Shown here one piece after another: positions 15,101 to 23,469 of a stretch of 33,753 nucleotides of DNA. This DNA is from Loigolactobacillus backii (lineage in GTDB: Bacteria; Bacillota; Bacilli; Lactobacillales; Lactobacillaceae). Each line of letters begins with the position of its first letter. Positions within the stretch are counted from its first letter, which is position 1. Under the pieces are notes generated by a model. It made no database searches, had not been told where the DNA came from, and saw only the letters and a program-made list of their open reading frames with translations. The stretch spans positions 1 through 33,753 of the forward strand of contig NZ_RHNQ01000026.1 in assembly GCF_003946275.1 (NCBI RefSeq). Direction: 5' to 3'. Position numbers and translations under genes: made by a program.

Positions 15101-18100
15101 GAGTTCTGGTGACTTGGATCTTTCAGGTATTACCAGTGAAAACATTGGTAGTTACGTGGTTAAATTAAGCGATCAGGGCTTGAACGATTTTGCCGCTGCC
15201 AATCCGCTGTACCTACTCGTTAAAGCAGTTGGTATTAGTGGCAACTTGGAGATTACACCTGTAGTGACAACTAAGTACGTTGATGCAACGACGGGCGCAG
15301 AAATTAAAACCGCCAACGTTGACGATACGATTTACAAAAGTGGTGCCGCGTATAAAACTAGTGCGGCCGTCATTGATGGCTATGTTTTAACAAGCACACC
15401 AGCAAATGCCAGCGGCACAATTGGTGGCGAGAATATCACCGTCACTTACCAGTACAGTCAAGTCGGTGACTACGTGGTAACACCGCCAAATGGTGGCACA
15501 CCAACGACCACGCCGTACCAAACTGACCCTAATGATCCAAGTACGGTGACAACACCAACCAACGATCCCAGTAATCCGGTGATTCCGTACGTTCCTGGTT
15601 ACACGCCAACAGGTCCTGATGGCACGGCTTTGATACCAGTTGACCCTAACGATCCGGAAGCGGGGTATACGCCGCCAACGCCAACCTCACCAACGGCGGA
15701 TACTGAAATTAATTACACTGCCGATACACAAACAGTAACGGTGAACTTAGTGGATGAAACGGGTAAAGCTGTCACTAACACGGCTGGCAAGAACAGTTAT
15801 ACCTTAACCGGTAAAACTGGCACGGCGGTGGACTTTAGCTCAGTTGGTAAAGTGGTTAATGGTTACGTCCTTAAAACCGATGGCACTAGTACAGCTTTAA
15901 ACTTTGATGGCGACGATGCCACCAACCAAACAGTCACGCTAGTTTACGCACAAGTCGGCGCTTATGTCGTAACACCGCCAAATGGTGGCACATCAACGAC
16001 AACGCCGTACCAAACGGATCCTAATGATCCAAGTACGGTCACAACACCAACCAACGATCCCAGTAACCCGGTGATTCCGTACGTTCCTGGTTACACGCCA
16101 ACTGGCCCTGATGGCACGGTTTTGACGCCAATTGACCCTAACGATCCCGAAGCAGGCTATACGCCGCCAGCACCAACGTCACCAACAGCGGATACGCCGA
16201 TTAATTACACCGCTGATACACAAAGTGCAACGGTGAACTTAGTGGATGAAACGGGTAAGGCTGTCACGAATTCTGCCGGCGAGAGTAGCTATACTTTAAC
16301 CGGTAAAACTGGCACGGCCGTAGACTTTAGCTCAGTGGGTAAAGTCGTTACTGGTTATGTATTGCAGACCGACGGCACCAGTACGGCCTTAAATTACGAT
16401 GGTGATGACACCACTAATCAAACGGTCACGCTAGTTTACGCTCAAGTCGGCGGCTACGTGGTGACACCGCCAAATGGTGGTACGCCAACGACCACGCCGT
16501 ACCAAACGGACCCTAATGATCCAAGTACGGTGACAACGCCAACTAACGATCCCAGTAACCCGGTGATTCCGTACGTTCCCGGCTACACGCCAACAGGTCC
16601 CGATGGCACGACTTTGACACCAGTTGACCCTAATGATCCGGAAGCAGGGTATACGCCGCCAACGCCAACCTCACCAACGGCAGAAACTGAAATTAGTTAC
16701 ACTGCCGATACACAAACAGTAACGGTGAACTTAGTGGATGAAACGGGTAAAGCCGTCACCAACACGGCCGGCAAGAGCAGTTATACTTTAACCGGTAAAA
16801 CGGGCATAGCTGTGGACTTTAGCTCAGTGGGTAAAGTCGTTAACGGGTACGTCCTTAAAACCGACGGCACTAGTACAGCTTTAAACTTTGATGGCGACGA
16901 TGCCACCAACCAAACCGTCACGCTAGTTTACGCTCAAGTCGGCGGTTACGTGGTAACACCGCCAAATGGTGGCACACCAACGACCACGCCGTACCAAACG
17001 GACCCTAATGATCCAAGTACGGTGACGACGCCAACCAATGATCCCAGTAATCCCGTGATTCCGTACGTTCCTGGTTACACACCAACTGGTCCTGATGGCA
17101 CGGCTTTGACACCAATTGACCCTAACGATCCGGAAGCGGGGTATACGCCGCCAGCACCAACGTCACCAACGGCGGATACTGAAATTAATTACACTGCCGA
17201 TACACAAAGTGCAACGGTAAGCTATGTCGATGATACAACCGGAAAAACGTTAATCGTTGATAACCTGACGGGAGTTAGTGGCGCCACTAGCAGCTACCAA
17301 ACGACCGACCGTGTTAACAACTATCTTTTGGCCGGTTATACGCTAGTCGGCAGCGACTATCCTGGTTCACAGTTTATTTTTGATAGTGACGGTGCAACCA
17401 CTCAAAGCTATCTGGTTCACCTTGTACACGGGACAAGCACGGCAACGGAAAGTAAAACCGTAAACCAAACAATTCATTACCAGTATTCGGATGGGACTAT
17501 GGCTTCAGCGGATGTTACTGATCACGTAACCTTCACCCGGACAGCAACCACGGACAAAGTAACGGGTAATACCACGTACACTGACTGGACTGCAGAAAAT
17601 GGTGACACTAGTTTTGCGGCTAAAGTTTCACCAGACATGACGGGCTATACACCTGATCAGAAACAGGTGGCGGCCGTGCTTGGTGTCACGGAGGCAGATG
17701 CCGATATTAACGTCACAGTCACGTACGCCAAAAATGACGCAACAGCACCGGGCAATCCAGGTTCAGCGGGCAGCTCAACAGCGCCGGGCAACCCAGGTTC
17801 AGCAGGTAGTTCAACGGCGCCAGGCAATCCAGGTTCAGCGGGCAGTTCAACAGCACCAGGCAACCCAGGTTCAGCGGACAGCTCAACAGCGCCAAGCAAC
17901 CCTGGCTCAGCAACGAGTTCAACGGTCCCTGAGAATCCTAGTACCGCCGCAACTTCAACGGCCGCAGGTGCCGCAACACCAACTAATTTGGCGACTGTGC
18001 CGCAACCGGCAAAGGCTGCAGAACAGACGGTCACAGTTAATAAGACCAACGTTAGTGCTAAAGGCTTGGCCCAGGCACAATCAGCCCAGTCACCACGGGC

Positions 18101-18236
18101 CAAGGCCAACAGTGCGCTGGGAATGGCGAAATTGCCGCAAACAGGCGCGGCCAATGATTCATTCCTTGCCGTAATTGGTGCGTTCTTAGTTGCTTTATTT
18201 GCGCCAATGGTAGCTTGGAGAAAGAAAAAAGAATAA
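12150..18236 (+). CDS. Giant LPXTG mucus-binding adhesin
   Basis: 2028 residues, secreted and anchored to peptidoglycan by sortase A. In order: a KxYKxGKxW-type signal peptide (K18-W26, then a hydrophobic stretch to about 45); a Ser/Ala/Thr-rich stalk (about 50-300), a likely glycosylation target; three MBG-like domains (about 310-630, each with a 'YQV.L....APT.W' and 'Y.ITL...GL..LQAANP' pattern); a beta-rich region of adhesin type (about 635-940); a further MBG-like and a MucBP-like domain (about 945-1100); three full and one partial 164-residue repeats (VVTPPNGGTPTTTPYQTD..., MucBP-like); Mub-type domains; five 12-residue PGNPGSAGSST-like units; LPQTG (1995-1999), membrane helix and KKKE tail. 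AAGGAGAG precedes the ATG. The probable role is binding to mucus or plant surfaces. Confidence 0.93.
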   Translation: MKIRRLLNAQRDVKQHYKMYKAGKRWLYTGISMATLGSALLFGLTTNTEAATSNTSDATSASTETATSAANQLTAKTVALKAGATSSAASQSTVSSAASSTTTQSSATSATSTEAKASTASSAASSAAKQSTAKSTASSAVNESSAASATTTSSRTTGSNATSSAASSVASSALKQSGGSTNDQSLVSGISSTTPAASSTATPPSSVAGSTASSAESSAVSNDPTNASSTSSSAASDTAAVTASDVANVSGATVVVPSPATTDNAEQVAAINLANNLVASGANQTLISSAATATSVVATAAKMARVVTAAVATNITIGNVSKTYNDQPGTPVTYQVILSSNLKAPASWYLSGTNNTMIAGASGDIDLTAVAQDAGIYTITLTAAGLAEIQAANPGVDVTMADVTAGTLTIKQALVPSQAIKVVSQSKDFDNDATNMPTNYQVTLPSFLTAPTTWTLDSSNTAGSTTLTYDVPVSTGDLTNVSSQSIGTYPITLSTQGLSALQAANPNYAVTADAVVAGNFTIMVNNKVIVGAATATTKLPTTLSVTLNDGLTAPTDWTVSYNNTGQNSIVYNVPISYFDTSNVQLGVNGNYSVTLTAAALDALKADNPTVAFDGNNVQDGSITVNTAATASTHFNPGNYYVTIKGQSEGEAFTIADGSGLTLELRLLNNNAGKLTVSNLTEFVIIPSGFDIATVNAANQYTQSSTPAETLKAAIIAELESGNVAYSGLTVTQLTDYNGRQTFEIQFGSVNTVGGLFDLPVVANSDSGTTSGYVGTNAGSPDSSVMYLTSDPAYTQGDYAVTLSGYSNVATVANALGITGAYVLNSSYTSFIYPYTIVTGQVQDTYNLVGPAKTNLGSVSFTGDSQTTYDPMTKLQATIVQNGHTYVLVNSSVTTPQLFPQIVNPIASEATVSTGNTYTVYYQEEVNESDVADQVTAITVQNQAKVYDGLTSTDPTSYLVYVPAGYTVPTDWIATTKANYYEVATSSGDLDLSGITSENIGSYVVKLSDQGLNDFAAANPLYLLVKAVGISGNLEITPVVTTKYVDATTGAEIKTANVDDTIYKSGAAYKTSAAVIDGYVLTSTPANASGTIGGENITVTYQYSQVGDYVVTPPNGGTPTTTPYQTDPNDPSTVTTPTNDPSNPVIPYVPGYTPTGPDGTALIPVDPNDPEAGYTPPTPTSPTADTEINYTADTQTVTVNLVDETGKAVTNTAGKNSYTLTGKTGTAVDFSSVGKVVNGYVLKTDGTSTALNFDGDDATNQTVTLVYAQVGAYVVTPPNGGTSTTTPYQTDPNDPSTVTTPTNDPSNPVIPYVPGYTPTGPDGTVLTPIDPNDPEAGYTPPAPTSPTADTPINYTADTQSATVNLVDETGKAVTNSAGESSYTLTGKTGTAVDFSSVGKVVTGYVLQTDGTSTALNYDGDDTTNQTVTLVYAQVGGYVVTPPNGGTPTTTPYQTDPNDPSTVTTPTNDPSNPVIPYVPGYTPTGPDGTTLTPVDPNDPEAGYTPPTPTSPTAETEISYTADTQTVTVNLVDETGKAVTNTAGKSSYTLTGKTGIAVDFSSVGKVVNGYVLKTDGTSTALNFDGDDATNQTVTLVYAQVGGYVVTPPNGGTPTTTPYQTDPNDPSTVTTPTNDPSNPVIPYVPGYTPTGPDGTALTPIDPNDPEAGYTPPAPTSPTADTEINYTADTQSATVSYVDDTTGKTLIVDNLTGVSGATSSYQTTDRVNNYLLAGYTLVGSDYPGSQFIFDSDGATTQSYLVHLVHGTSTATESKTVNQTIHYQYSDGTMASADVTDHVTFTRTATTDKVTGNTTYTDWTAENGDTSFAAKVSPDMTGYTPDQKQVAAVLGVTEADADINVTVTYAKNDATAPGNPGSAGSSTAPGNPGSAGSSTAPGNPGSAGSSTAPGNPGSADSSTAPSNPGSATSSTVPENPSTAATSTAAGAATPTNLATVPQPAKAAEQTVTVNKTNVSAKGLAQAQSAQSPRAKANSALGMAKLPQTGAANDSFLAVIGAFLVALFAPMVAWRKKKE
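15462..17200 (+). repeat. 492-bp tandem repeats in the adhesin
   Basis: Unit starts (GTCGG...GTAACACCGCC) at about 15462, 15954, 16446 and 16938, exactly 492 bp (164 codons) apart. The fourth unit is cut after about 260 bp. Differences are mostly synonymous third-base changes. Such arrays often change copy number by recombination. Confidence 0.9.
17745..17924 (+). repeat. Five 36-bp tandem repeats near the adhesin C-terminus
   Basis: Units of 36 bp encode APGNPGSAGSST or close variants at 17745, 17781, 17817, 17853 and 17889. This Pro/Gly/Ser stretch lies in the wall-spanning region before LPQTG. Confidence 0.9.
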
Positions 18237-18278
18237 CGACTATTTGGTGAATTGAACTTTGATTTGTAAATAGAAGTA

Positions 18279-18326
18279 AAATAGCTTGCTAAACGTCATT
18301 TCAACGTTTAGCAAGCTATTTTTTTT
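18279..18326 (+). terminator. Strong terminator after the adhesin gene
   Basis: Perfect 17-bp stem AATAGCTTGCTAAACGT / ACGTTTAGCAAGCTATT followed by a run of eight T. Confidence 0.93.
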
Positions 18327-18586
18327 ACGAATAAAATTGAAGCAGCGATGCGCTATTAAGGGGAAATAACCAGGCTGTGTTGATAGCTTCTCTGATTTAT
18401 TGGATGTAAGGAGCCGTAAAGCAAGTTGGCCAAATTTTTTAGGGAGATTATTTATGCAAAATTGGTAACAAAGTAATATAAAATTCAGCGTCATCGCTGC
18501 CAGTCGGTTTTTAAAAAAATGACGCAAGTAATTGGCAACATTAAATAATAATAAAGTACCGGCCAGGCTAGTTCTAGAACATGAGC

Positions 18587-18994
18587 TCATTCTTTAGTAG
18601 CTTCCAAAAAAATCGTCCGGATCGCATCGTAGGAAAACTCGGCCAACCAGGCAACGTCATAATCATAGACCTCGTAAGGCGACAGGTAGGCGGCCCGCAA
18701 TTTGTAAATGATTACCGGTTTGTGGTAAGCAATTGCCGCCGTGATTTGCCAGCCCACCCAGTAGGCGTTTTCCATTGTTTGATTGCCGATTAATAGGAGC
18801 AACGCCGAGCAGTCTTTGATGGCTTGCTCGTTGGCTGCTGGGACTGCGGCCAATTTTTCCGTTGGGGCCATGTGTTGTTCTTGAAAAGTGACACTGGGAA
18901 AATTGGGGTTTTGGCCCCATTTACGCAACAGGTAGATGTAACGTTGACATTCATCGTGATCGTTATCGTAGCTGACCAGTAATTGACTAGACAT
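18587..18994 (-). CDS. ThsB-like TIR-domain protein (DUF1863/MTH538 type)
   Basis: 135 residues, a single TIR-like domain. It opens LLVSYDNDHDECQRYIYLLRKW and has NPNFPSVTFQEQH, then AIKDCSALLLLIGNQTMENAYWVGWQ and AYHKPVIIYKL. This matches the MTH538/DUF1863 TIR-like family, which includes ThsB of the Thoeris anti-phage system (makes a cyclic ADP-ribose-type signal). The Glu-Asn-Ala-Tyr-Trp-Val-Gly-Trp-Gln segment occupies the place of the catalytic-Glu helix (usually 'S.WV.WEI'); here Gln stands where Glu is common, so activity is uncertain. No ThsA effector is nearby. AAGGGAG precedes the ATG and a -10 TATAAT is at 19043-19038 (minus). Confidence 0.75.
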   Translation of the reverse strand: MSSQLLVSYDNDHDECQRYIYLLRKWGQNPNFPSVTFQEQHMAPTEKLAAVPAANEQAIKDCSALLLLIGNQTMENAYWVGWQITAAIAYHKPVIIYKLRAAYLSPYEVYDYDVAWLAEFSYDAIRTIFLEATKE

Positions 18995-19151
18995 GAGCCG
19001 CTCCCTTGTGTGTTAAAATATGTCAATAACCTAACAAATTATATCCTACCACGTTTTTTACCGGCCCGTAAACGTTAAGCGCGGGCCCCTCATGAAATTC
19101 ACGGCAACTTCTTACGAAATTCTTAAACTTTAAATGGTTCAATGACATTAG

Positions 19152-19181
19152 TTGAATCAAGTTAATAAATTGCGGTAAAAT
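19152..19181 (+). promoter_or_regulatory. Candidate promoter, distal
   Basis: TTGAAT, an 18-nt spacer and TAAAAT. It is 450 bp upstream of the first polysaccharide gene with no ORF in between, so it may add a long leader or serve a small RNA. Confidence 0.4.
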
Positions 19182-19430
19182 GTGGTTATGCTAGTAAAGT
19201 GGGGTAAGCACAGGCAACGGCTTTTTTAAACCGGGTTACATTAAATTAGTCAGGTAAATATTTAGTCAGGGTATTTTCCCAATCTGACCTAAGAACGGTT
19301 TTGAAAATGGCCACTTGATTCCTACACCCGCGAAAATTCACGACCATTCGTTGTTGGTTAAAACAACTTAAAATAAATAGTGGTCAAACGTCATTTCAAA
19401 GCGGCAACTAGGTCGCTTTTTAAGAATGAC

Positions 19431-19459
19431 TTGTGTTCGTAGAAAATTTTGGGTATACT
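19431..19459 (+). promoter_or_regulatory. Main promoter of the polysaccharide cluster
   Basis: TTGTGT, a 17-nt spacer and TATACT. It lies about 165 nt upstream of the priming sugar transferase and begins a structured leader. Confidence 0.6.
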
Positions 19460-19502
19460 TGTTGCTGTTGTAATTAGGTTACGTAAGTAAAATGAAGCTA
19501 AT

Positions 19503-19614
19503 CAGTCGCCTAGCAGTTTTAAACGCTAGCGACCCGCGTTTCTTTGTAGTAACATGGCGCCGTTTTGTTGTTATTGAAAACTTACGCTGACTAAACTAAC
19601 GTCAGTTTTGGACG
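19503..19614 (+). promoter_or_regulatory. Structured 5' leader of the polysaccharide cluster
   Basis: Two stems are visible: GTCGC-TAGC / GCTA-GCGAC (about 19505-19533) and the perfect 8-bp CTAACGTC / GACGTTAG (about 19596-19618), directly before the ribosome site GGGGAGG. The second could mask or expose that site. No known riboswitch is recognised. Confidence 0.4.
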
Positions 19615-19632
19615 TTAGGGGAGGACCAACAA

Positions 19633-20349
19633 ATGGAAAAAAAGGAAACAGTTGGGCGTCGTTGGCATTCTGAGTTTTACCAGCAGGATGCTGACCCAAT
19701 ATTATTTCGTGGAGAACAACCAATGAGCAAATCAAAGACTTATTTAGCGATTAAGCGGCTTTGTGATATCGTCGTTTCCATCATCGCATTGATCTGCTTA
19801 ATTCCAGTGTTTGCGGTTATGTTCATCCTTTATCGTTTTGGTGAAAATCGTGGACCGATGATCTATAAGCAAGAACGAATCGGGAAGAACGGGAAGCCGT
19901 TCAAGATCTGGAAGTTTCGTTCGATGGTCGTCAATGCTGACAAAAAATTAAAAGCAAATCCGGCGTTATACAAAAAGTACCTCGCCAACAGTTATAAGCT
20001 ACCTGCCGAAGAAGATCCTCGGATCACGCATTTTGGACGAATTATCCGAAAGACGTCGATTGATGAGTTACCACAGTTCGTCAACATCTTAAAGGGCGAT
20101 ATGGCACTAGTTGGACCCCGCCCAGTTGTTCGGACGGAATTAAAAGAATACGGCGACAATGTGCGTAAGCTGTTATCCATGACGCCTGGTGCAATGGGTT
20201 ATTGGCAAGCAAGCGGCCGCAGCAACATTGGTTATCCCGAACGTTGCGATATTGAGATGTATTATATTGACCACGCTAATTTTTGGTTCGATGTCAAGAT
20301 CGTGTTCTTAAATATTATCAGTATTTTTAAGAGTACAGGTGCCTATTGA
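19633..20349 (+). CDS. Undecaprenyl-phosphate sugar-1-phosphate transferase (priming enzyme)
   Basis: A 238-residue bacterial sugar transferase (WbaP/EpsE C-terminal type). It starts repeat-unit assembly by moving a hexose-1-phosphate, often Glc-1-P or Gal-1-P, onto undecaprenyl phosphate at the membrane. The membrane hairpin is at about 43-68 (IVVSIIALICLIPVFAVMFI). Family motifs are QERIGKNGKPFKIWKFRSM, RITHFGRIIRKTSIDELPQ, NILKGDMALVGPRPV and TPGAMGYWQASGRS. ATG 8 bases after GGGGAGG; an internal ATG at codon 31 gives the commoner family length. First gene of the cluster and followed by a terminator, so it may be expressed more than the rest. Confidence 0.93.
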   Translation: MEKKETVGRRWHSEFYQQDADPILFRGEQPMSKSKTYLAIKRLCDIVVSIIALICLIPVFAVMFILYRFGENRGPMIYKQERIGKNGKPFKIWKFRSMVVNADKKLKANPALYKKYLANSYKLPAEEDPRITHFGRIIRKTSIDELPQFVNILKGDMALVGPRPVVRTELKEYGDNVRKLLSMTPGAMGYWQASGRSNIGYPERCDIEMYYIDHANFWFDVKIVFLNIISIFKSTGAY

Positions 20350-20366
20350 TTTTTATGTGTTTGTTG

Positions 20367-20404
20367 ATGTGCTGGTGATTGAGTCATCAGCACATTTATT
20401 TTTA
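20367..20404 (+). terminator. Terminator after the priming transferase
   Basis: Stem ATGTGCTG-TGA / TCA-CAGCACAT with a short loop, followed by TTATTTTT. It would reduce read-through into the Wzz-like gene. Confidence 0.8.
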
Positions 20405-20435
20405 TGGATTGAAATGAAGTTCAACGGAGGAAAAG

Positions 20436-21050
20436 ATGGAAGAATCAATTACATTAAAAAGCCTAGTAATGAGCGTTCTTAAACGCTGGTACGTCGTTAT
20501 TTTAGCAATGTTAGTCTTTGCTGCCGGCGGTTATTGGTGGTCAGGCCATACTTATCAGTCGGCCTATTCAGCGACCGCCTCGTTTATGGTTGAACCAACG
20601 CACCATACCGCGAAACGAATTGAGGCCGTGACCAAGACCGTACCAACTTACCAGGATCTTTTAGGTAATAGCTACGTCTTAAATGGCGTTCAAAAAAAGA
20701 TGAACAAGGTTGCTGGTTACAATAAATCAGTGGATTTCTTACAGCAGCACGTCCATTCACAGGCCAACATGGGTTCGATGATTATCAAAGTAACCGTTGA
20801 TGGCGATACAGCCAAGTTGGCAACTAAAACGACCAACACGTTAGTGGACGTTTTCCAATCGCGATTACATAAATTTACGAAAAAAGCAAAAGTTAGACAC
20901 TTGGCACCGGCCACAGTTAGCGAAGCGACTTTGATCAATAAGCGCTCAACCAAGAAGTATACGTTCTACGGTCTATTGTTAGGCTTGATCATTGGTTTGT
21001 GCCTGGCATTAGTTTTTGACCGCGTTGCTAAGCAAAGAAGTAAGCGTTAG
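20436..21050 (+). CDS. Wzz-like polysaccharide chain-length / export regulator
   Basis: A 204-residue protein with the Wzz/CapA layout: a short cytoplasmic start (MEESITLKSLVMSVLKRWYV), membrane helix (about 19-38), an extracytoplasmic loop, and a second helix (about 174-195: FYGLLLGLIIGLCLALVFD) before a basic tail. In Gram-positive clusters this protein activates a tyrosine kinase (Wze/CpsD) and controls chain length. No kinase or phosphatase gene is present in the window, and no fused kinase domain is attached. GGAGG precedes the ATG by 7 bases. A perfect 13-bp inverted repeat without T-run follows at 21060-21090. Confidence 0.8.
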   Translation: MEESITLKSLVMSVLKRWYVVILAMLVFAAGGYWWSGHTYQSAYSATASFMVEPTHHTAKRIEAVTKTVPTYQDLLGNSYVLNGVQKKMNKVAGYNKSVDFLQQHVHSQANMGSMIIKVTVDGDTAKLATKTTNTLVDVFQSRLHKFTKKAKVRHLAPATVSEATLINKRSTKKYTFYGLLLGLIIGLCLALVFDRVAKQRSKR

Positions 21051-21059
21051 GTAAATGAA

Positions 21060-21090
21060 CTAACTTAATTGACGGGTTCAATTAAGTTAG
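21060..21090. other. Perfect inverted repeat after the Wzz-like gene
   Basis: CTAACTTAATTGA / TCAATTAAGTTAG with a 5-nt loop. No T-run follows, so it may be a binding site or an mRNA end hairpin. A further stem CCACTTGG / CCAAGTGG lies at about 21208-21244 in the same 245-bp gap. Confidence 0.5.
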
Positions 21091-21328
21091 GTTAAACGTG
21101 TCTAAAAGGGCGGCTTGTAGAATTTAACACCAAATGGGCCACTACTGCCAAATGCGGTAATCGGGTTAGGTAGTCTTGCTGGGTTACTTTAAAAACTAGC
21201 AACTGACCACTTGGTTTCCGCCGAAATAAGTGCGGCCAAGTGGCAGGTATGACTTATTTGGTGCTTGTGGTTAATGCTCAAACGCATAGCGACCTTTGCG
21301 ACATTCTCTAGTTATGGGGTGTTTTTTT

Positions 21329-22705
21329 ATGGAATGGCTTCTGATTCCAATCAGCATGTTGATAAAAAATTTCAGCTTTTCCTTGCCAGGAATCATCGGA
21401 ACACTACCAGTGTACTTGTTTACCTTACTTTTATTTTTTAAATGGGTAACGCAACCCGATCTTTTCGGTCAGTTACTGGTTAGCCGGCGCGTTTTAATTG
21501 GGACCTTTGCTTTTGGCATTAGTCAACTGATCATGATTTTTTACAGTTATCAGATCACTAATCGTCCGCAAGACACCAGTGGTTTATCCACGGGCCCCGT
21601 TAACGTATTCTTGTTTATCGCCAATTTGTTCTTGGTCTATTATTTACTGCAAGTGGTGATTTCGGACCAGCATAAAGCGTTAGGTTTTATTCGCTCCTTA
21701 TTAATAACCTACGTCGTTTTTGGGATTTTAGTTTTAATTCCCCAAATTGTGGCGACGCGCAGTCACTTGATGGATGGCTGGGTTAACTTTCTTGGCCGGA
21801 TGTTTGAGGCTGAGCACCAGGGGCGGTTTGATTTTTACCGCCACGGCAGTTACGCTACGACCCAGCGCCGGGTTAACGGCTTTTCCCAAGAGGCATCTTT
21901 CTTGGCCGCAATGATTGGAATTGTTTTCTTGCCGATTGTGATGGCCGCGATTAAGAATCGTTACGATTATTTTTCAGGCAAATTACATCAACGCCAGTGG
22001 TTTTACTGGGTATTATTGATATTTAGCTTCATTGTTTTATTCTTTGCCAAAACATCGACGGGCTTCATCGTCATTGCTTTGGCAGTGGTGATCCTGTTTT
22101 TCGCCTCATCGGCCAGCGATCAACGGCGCTACTTAAAGGCCGGGGTGGTTGCCCTAGTACTGCTGGTAGTATTGTACATAGCGGACCCAGGTGTTCAGGC
22201 CATTTTACAAAAGTACGTTTTAAATAAACAGGGCACTGCTAACCGACTTGGCGGGACGATTGCGTTATTCTTAACCTTCCTGCATTACCCATTGTTCGGC
22301 GTGGGCCGGGGCTATACCAGTTACTACAGTTTCTTGTACGTACCCAAGTCAACCATCGCTAATCCCGAGTACTTTATGACTTTCGTTCAAACCGGCTACC
22401 CAGACCAAAGCGTGTGGGGTGAAATTTTTGCCAGTTACGGGTTAGTGACAATTGTGCCAACCTTTTTGTACTTGTACCATAAAGTGAAAACGGCGTTGAA
22501 TTTAAAACGATTTTTTGTGAAACAAACCGATTCAAGCAGTATACTGTACGTAACGATTCTTGATAGTTTCTTTTACACTTTAATCATGTTTGCCGTTTTA
22601 GCTATTTTCACCTTTTCGTGGAACGATGAAATCTACTTTGTCATTTTCTTCTTCTACATTGTGATTATTAATCGAGTTAGTGGGGAATTGAAAATTGAAC
22701 GTTAA
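21329..22705 (+). CDS. Putative polysaccharide polymerase (Wzy-like)
   Basis: About 458 residues with roughly ten membrane helices and a large loop (VNFLGRMFEAEHQGRFDFYR, then QRRVNGFSQEASFLAAM). The Gly-Phe-Ser-Gln-Glu-Ala-Ser motif and a later Gly-Val-Gly-Arg-Gly-Tyr segment are typical of O-antigen-ligase/polymerase-like proteins. It would join repeat units outside the membrane. I prefer ATG 21329 (GGGGTG 7 bases upstream); ATG 21314 and TTG 21296 are in frame but lack a ribosome site. Overlaps the next gene by 11 bp. Sequence divergence is normal for Wzy, so the call rests on topology and context. Confidence 0.75.
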   Translation: MEWLLIPISMLIKNFSFSLPGIIGTLPVYLFTLLLFFKWVTQPDLFGQLLVSRRVLIGTFAFGISQLIMIFYSYQITNRPQDTSGLSTGPVNVFLFIANLFLVYYLLQVVISDQHKALGFIRSLLITYVVFGILVLIPQIVATRSHLMDGWVNFLGRMFEAEHQGRFDFYRHGSYATTQRRVNGFSQEASFLAAMIGIVFLPIVMAAIKNRYDYFSGKLHQRQWFYWVLLIFSFIVLFFAKTSTGFIVIALAVVILFFASSASDQRRYLKAGVVALVLLVVLYIADPGVQAILQKYVLNKQGTANRLGGTIALFLTFLHYPLFGVGRGYTSYYSFLYVPKSTIANPEYFMTFVQTGYPDQSVWGEIFASYGLVTIVPTFLYLYHKVKTALNLKRFFVKQTDSSSILYVTILDSFFYTLIMFAVLAIFTFSWNDEIYFVIFFFYIVIINRVSGELKIER

Positions 22706-23468
22706 AATTTTAGTCGCAGCGCATAAAAATTACACGATGCCAACGGATCACGAGCTTTACTTACCTATTTTTGTGGGCAAGGCGCTACACCCGGACGTAA
22801 ACCACACTTTTCAGGGTGACAATACCGGCGATAATATTTCGGCGAAAAACCCACATTTTAACGAGTTAACGGCGATTTATTGGGCCTGGAAGAATCTGGA
22901 CGCCGACGCCATTGGGTTGGTTCATTACCGCCGTTACCTGAGTTTGCACCACGCAAAAGATTTGAATACGATTTTAACTAAAGCGGACGTCGATAATTTA
23001 TTGGCGCACCACGATATCATTTTGCCCAAGAAACGGCATTATTATATTGAGACCAATTTTTCACACTATGTGCACGCCCACCACGAAGAGCCGTTAGACC
23101 TGGCCCGAGACATTATTAAGACTGACTATCCAACTTACTTGGCGGCCTTTGACACAATGATGCAACGGCGTTCGGCCCACATGTTTAATATGTTTGTGAT
23201 GAAGAAACCAGCCTTTGATGCTTACTGTGCTTGGGTGTTTGACATCTTGTTTAAGGTTGAAAAACAACTGGACATCACTAATTACGATACTTATGAAACG
23301 CGGGTTTATGGCTTTATTAGCGAACGCCTGTTGGATGTTTGGCTGGAGGTCAACCGCCAGTACAGCACAACTGAGGTTAATTTTGTCTACATGGAACGGC
23401 AAAATTGGTTCGTTAAGGGTGGTAAGTTTATCGCCCGGAAGTTCGTTGGACGTAAGGCAGGAAGGTAG
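22695..23468 (+). CDS. DUF4422 glycosyltransferase-like protein
   Basis: A 257-residue protein of the DUF4422 family, found in capsule and exopolysaccharide clusters. Typical features are KILVAAHK at the start, GDNTGDNISAKNPHFNELTAIYWAWKN, then GLVHYRRYLS and the late FISERLLDVWL. The DNIS.KN..F.ELT..YW.WKN and HYRRY motifs define the family, which is thought to transfer a sugar in the cytoplasm. It starts at TTG 22695, inside the end of the polymerase gene, so translation is probably coupled. Repeat R4 begins 2 bp after its stop codon. Confidence 0.85.
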   Translation: MNVKILVAAHKNYTMPTDHELYLPIFVGKALHPDVNHTFQGDNTGDNISAKNPHFNELTAIYWAWKNLDADAIGLVHYRRYLSLHHAKDLNTILTKADVDNLLAHHDIILPKKRHYYIETNFSHYVHAHHEEPLDLARDIIKTDYPTYLAAFDTMMQRRSAHMFNMFVMKKPAFDAYCAWVFDILFKVEKQLDITNYDTYETRVYGFISERLLDVWLEVNRQYSTTEVNFVYMERQNWFVKGGKFIARKFVGRKAGR

Positions 23469-23469
23469 A

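Noticed and set aside
12419-18154. Long ORFs antisense to or out of frame with the adhesin (for example 12698-13114 minus, 17657-18154 minus, 17680-18174 plus)
   Set aside because: Low-complexity shadows of Ser/Ala/Thr-rich or Pro/Gly-rich repeats in the real gene; no ribosome sites.
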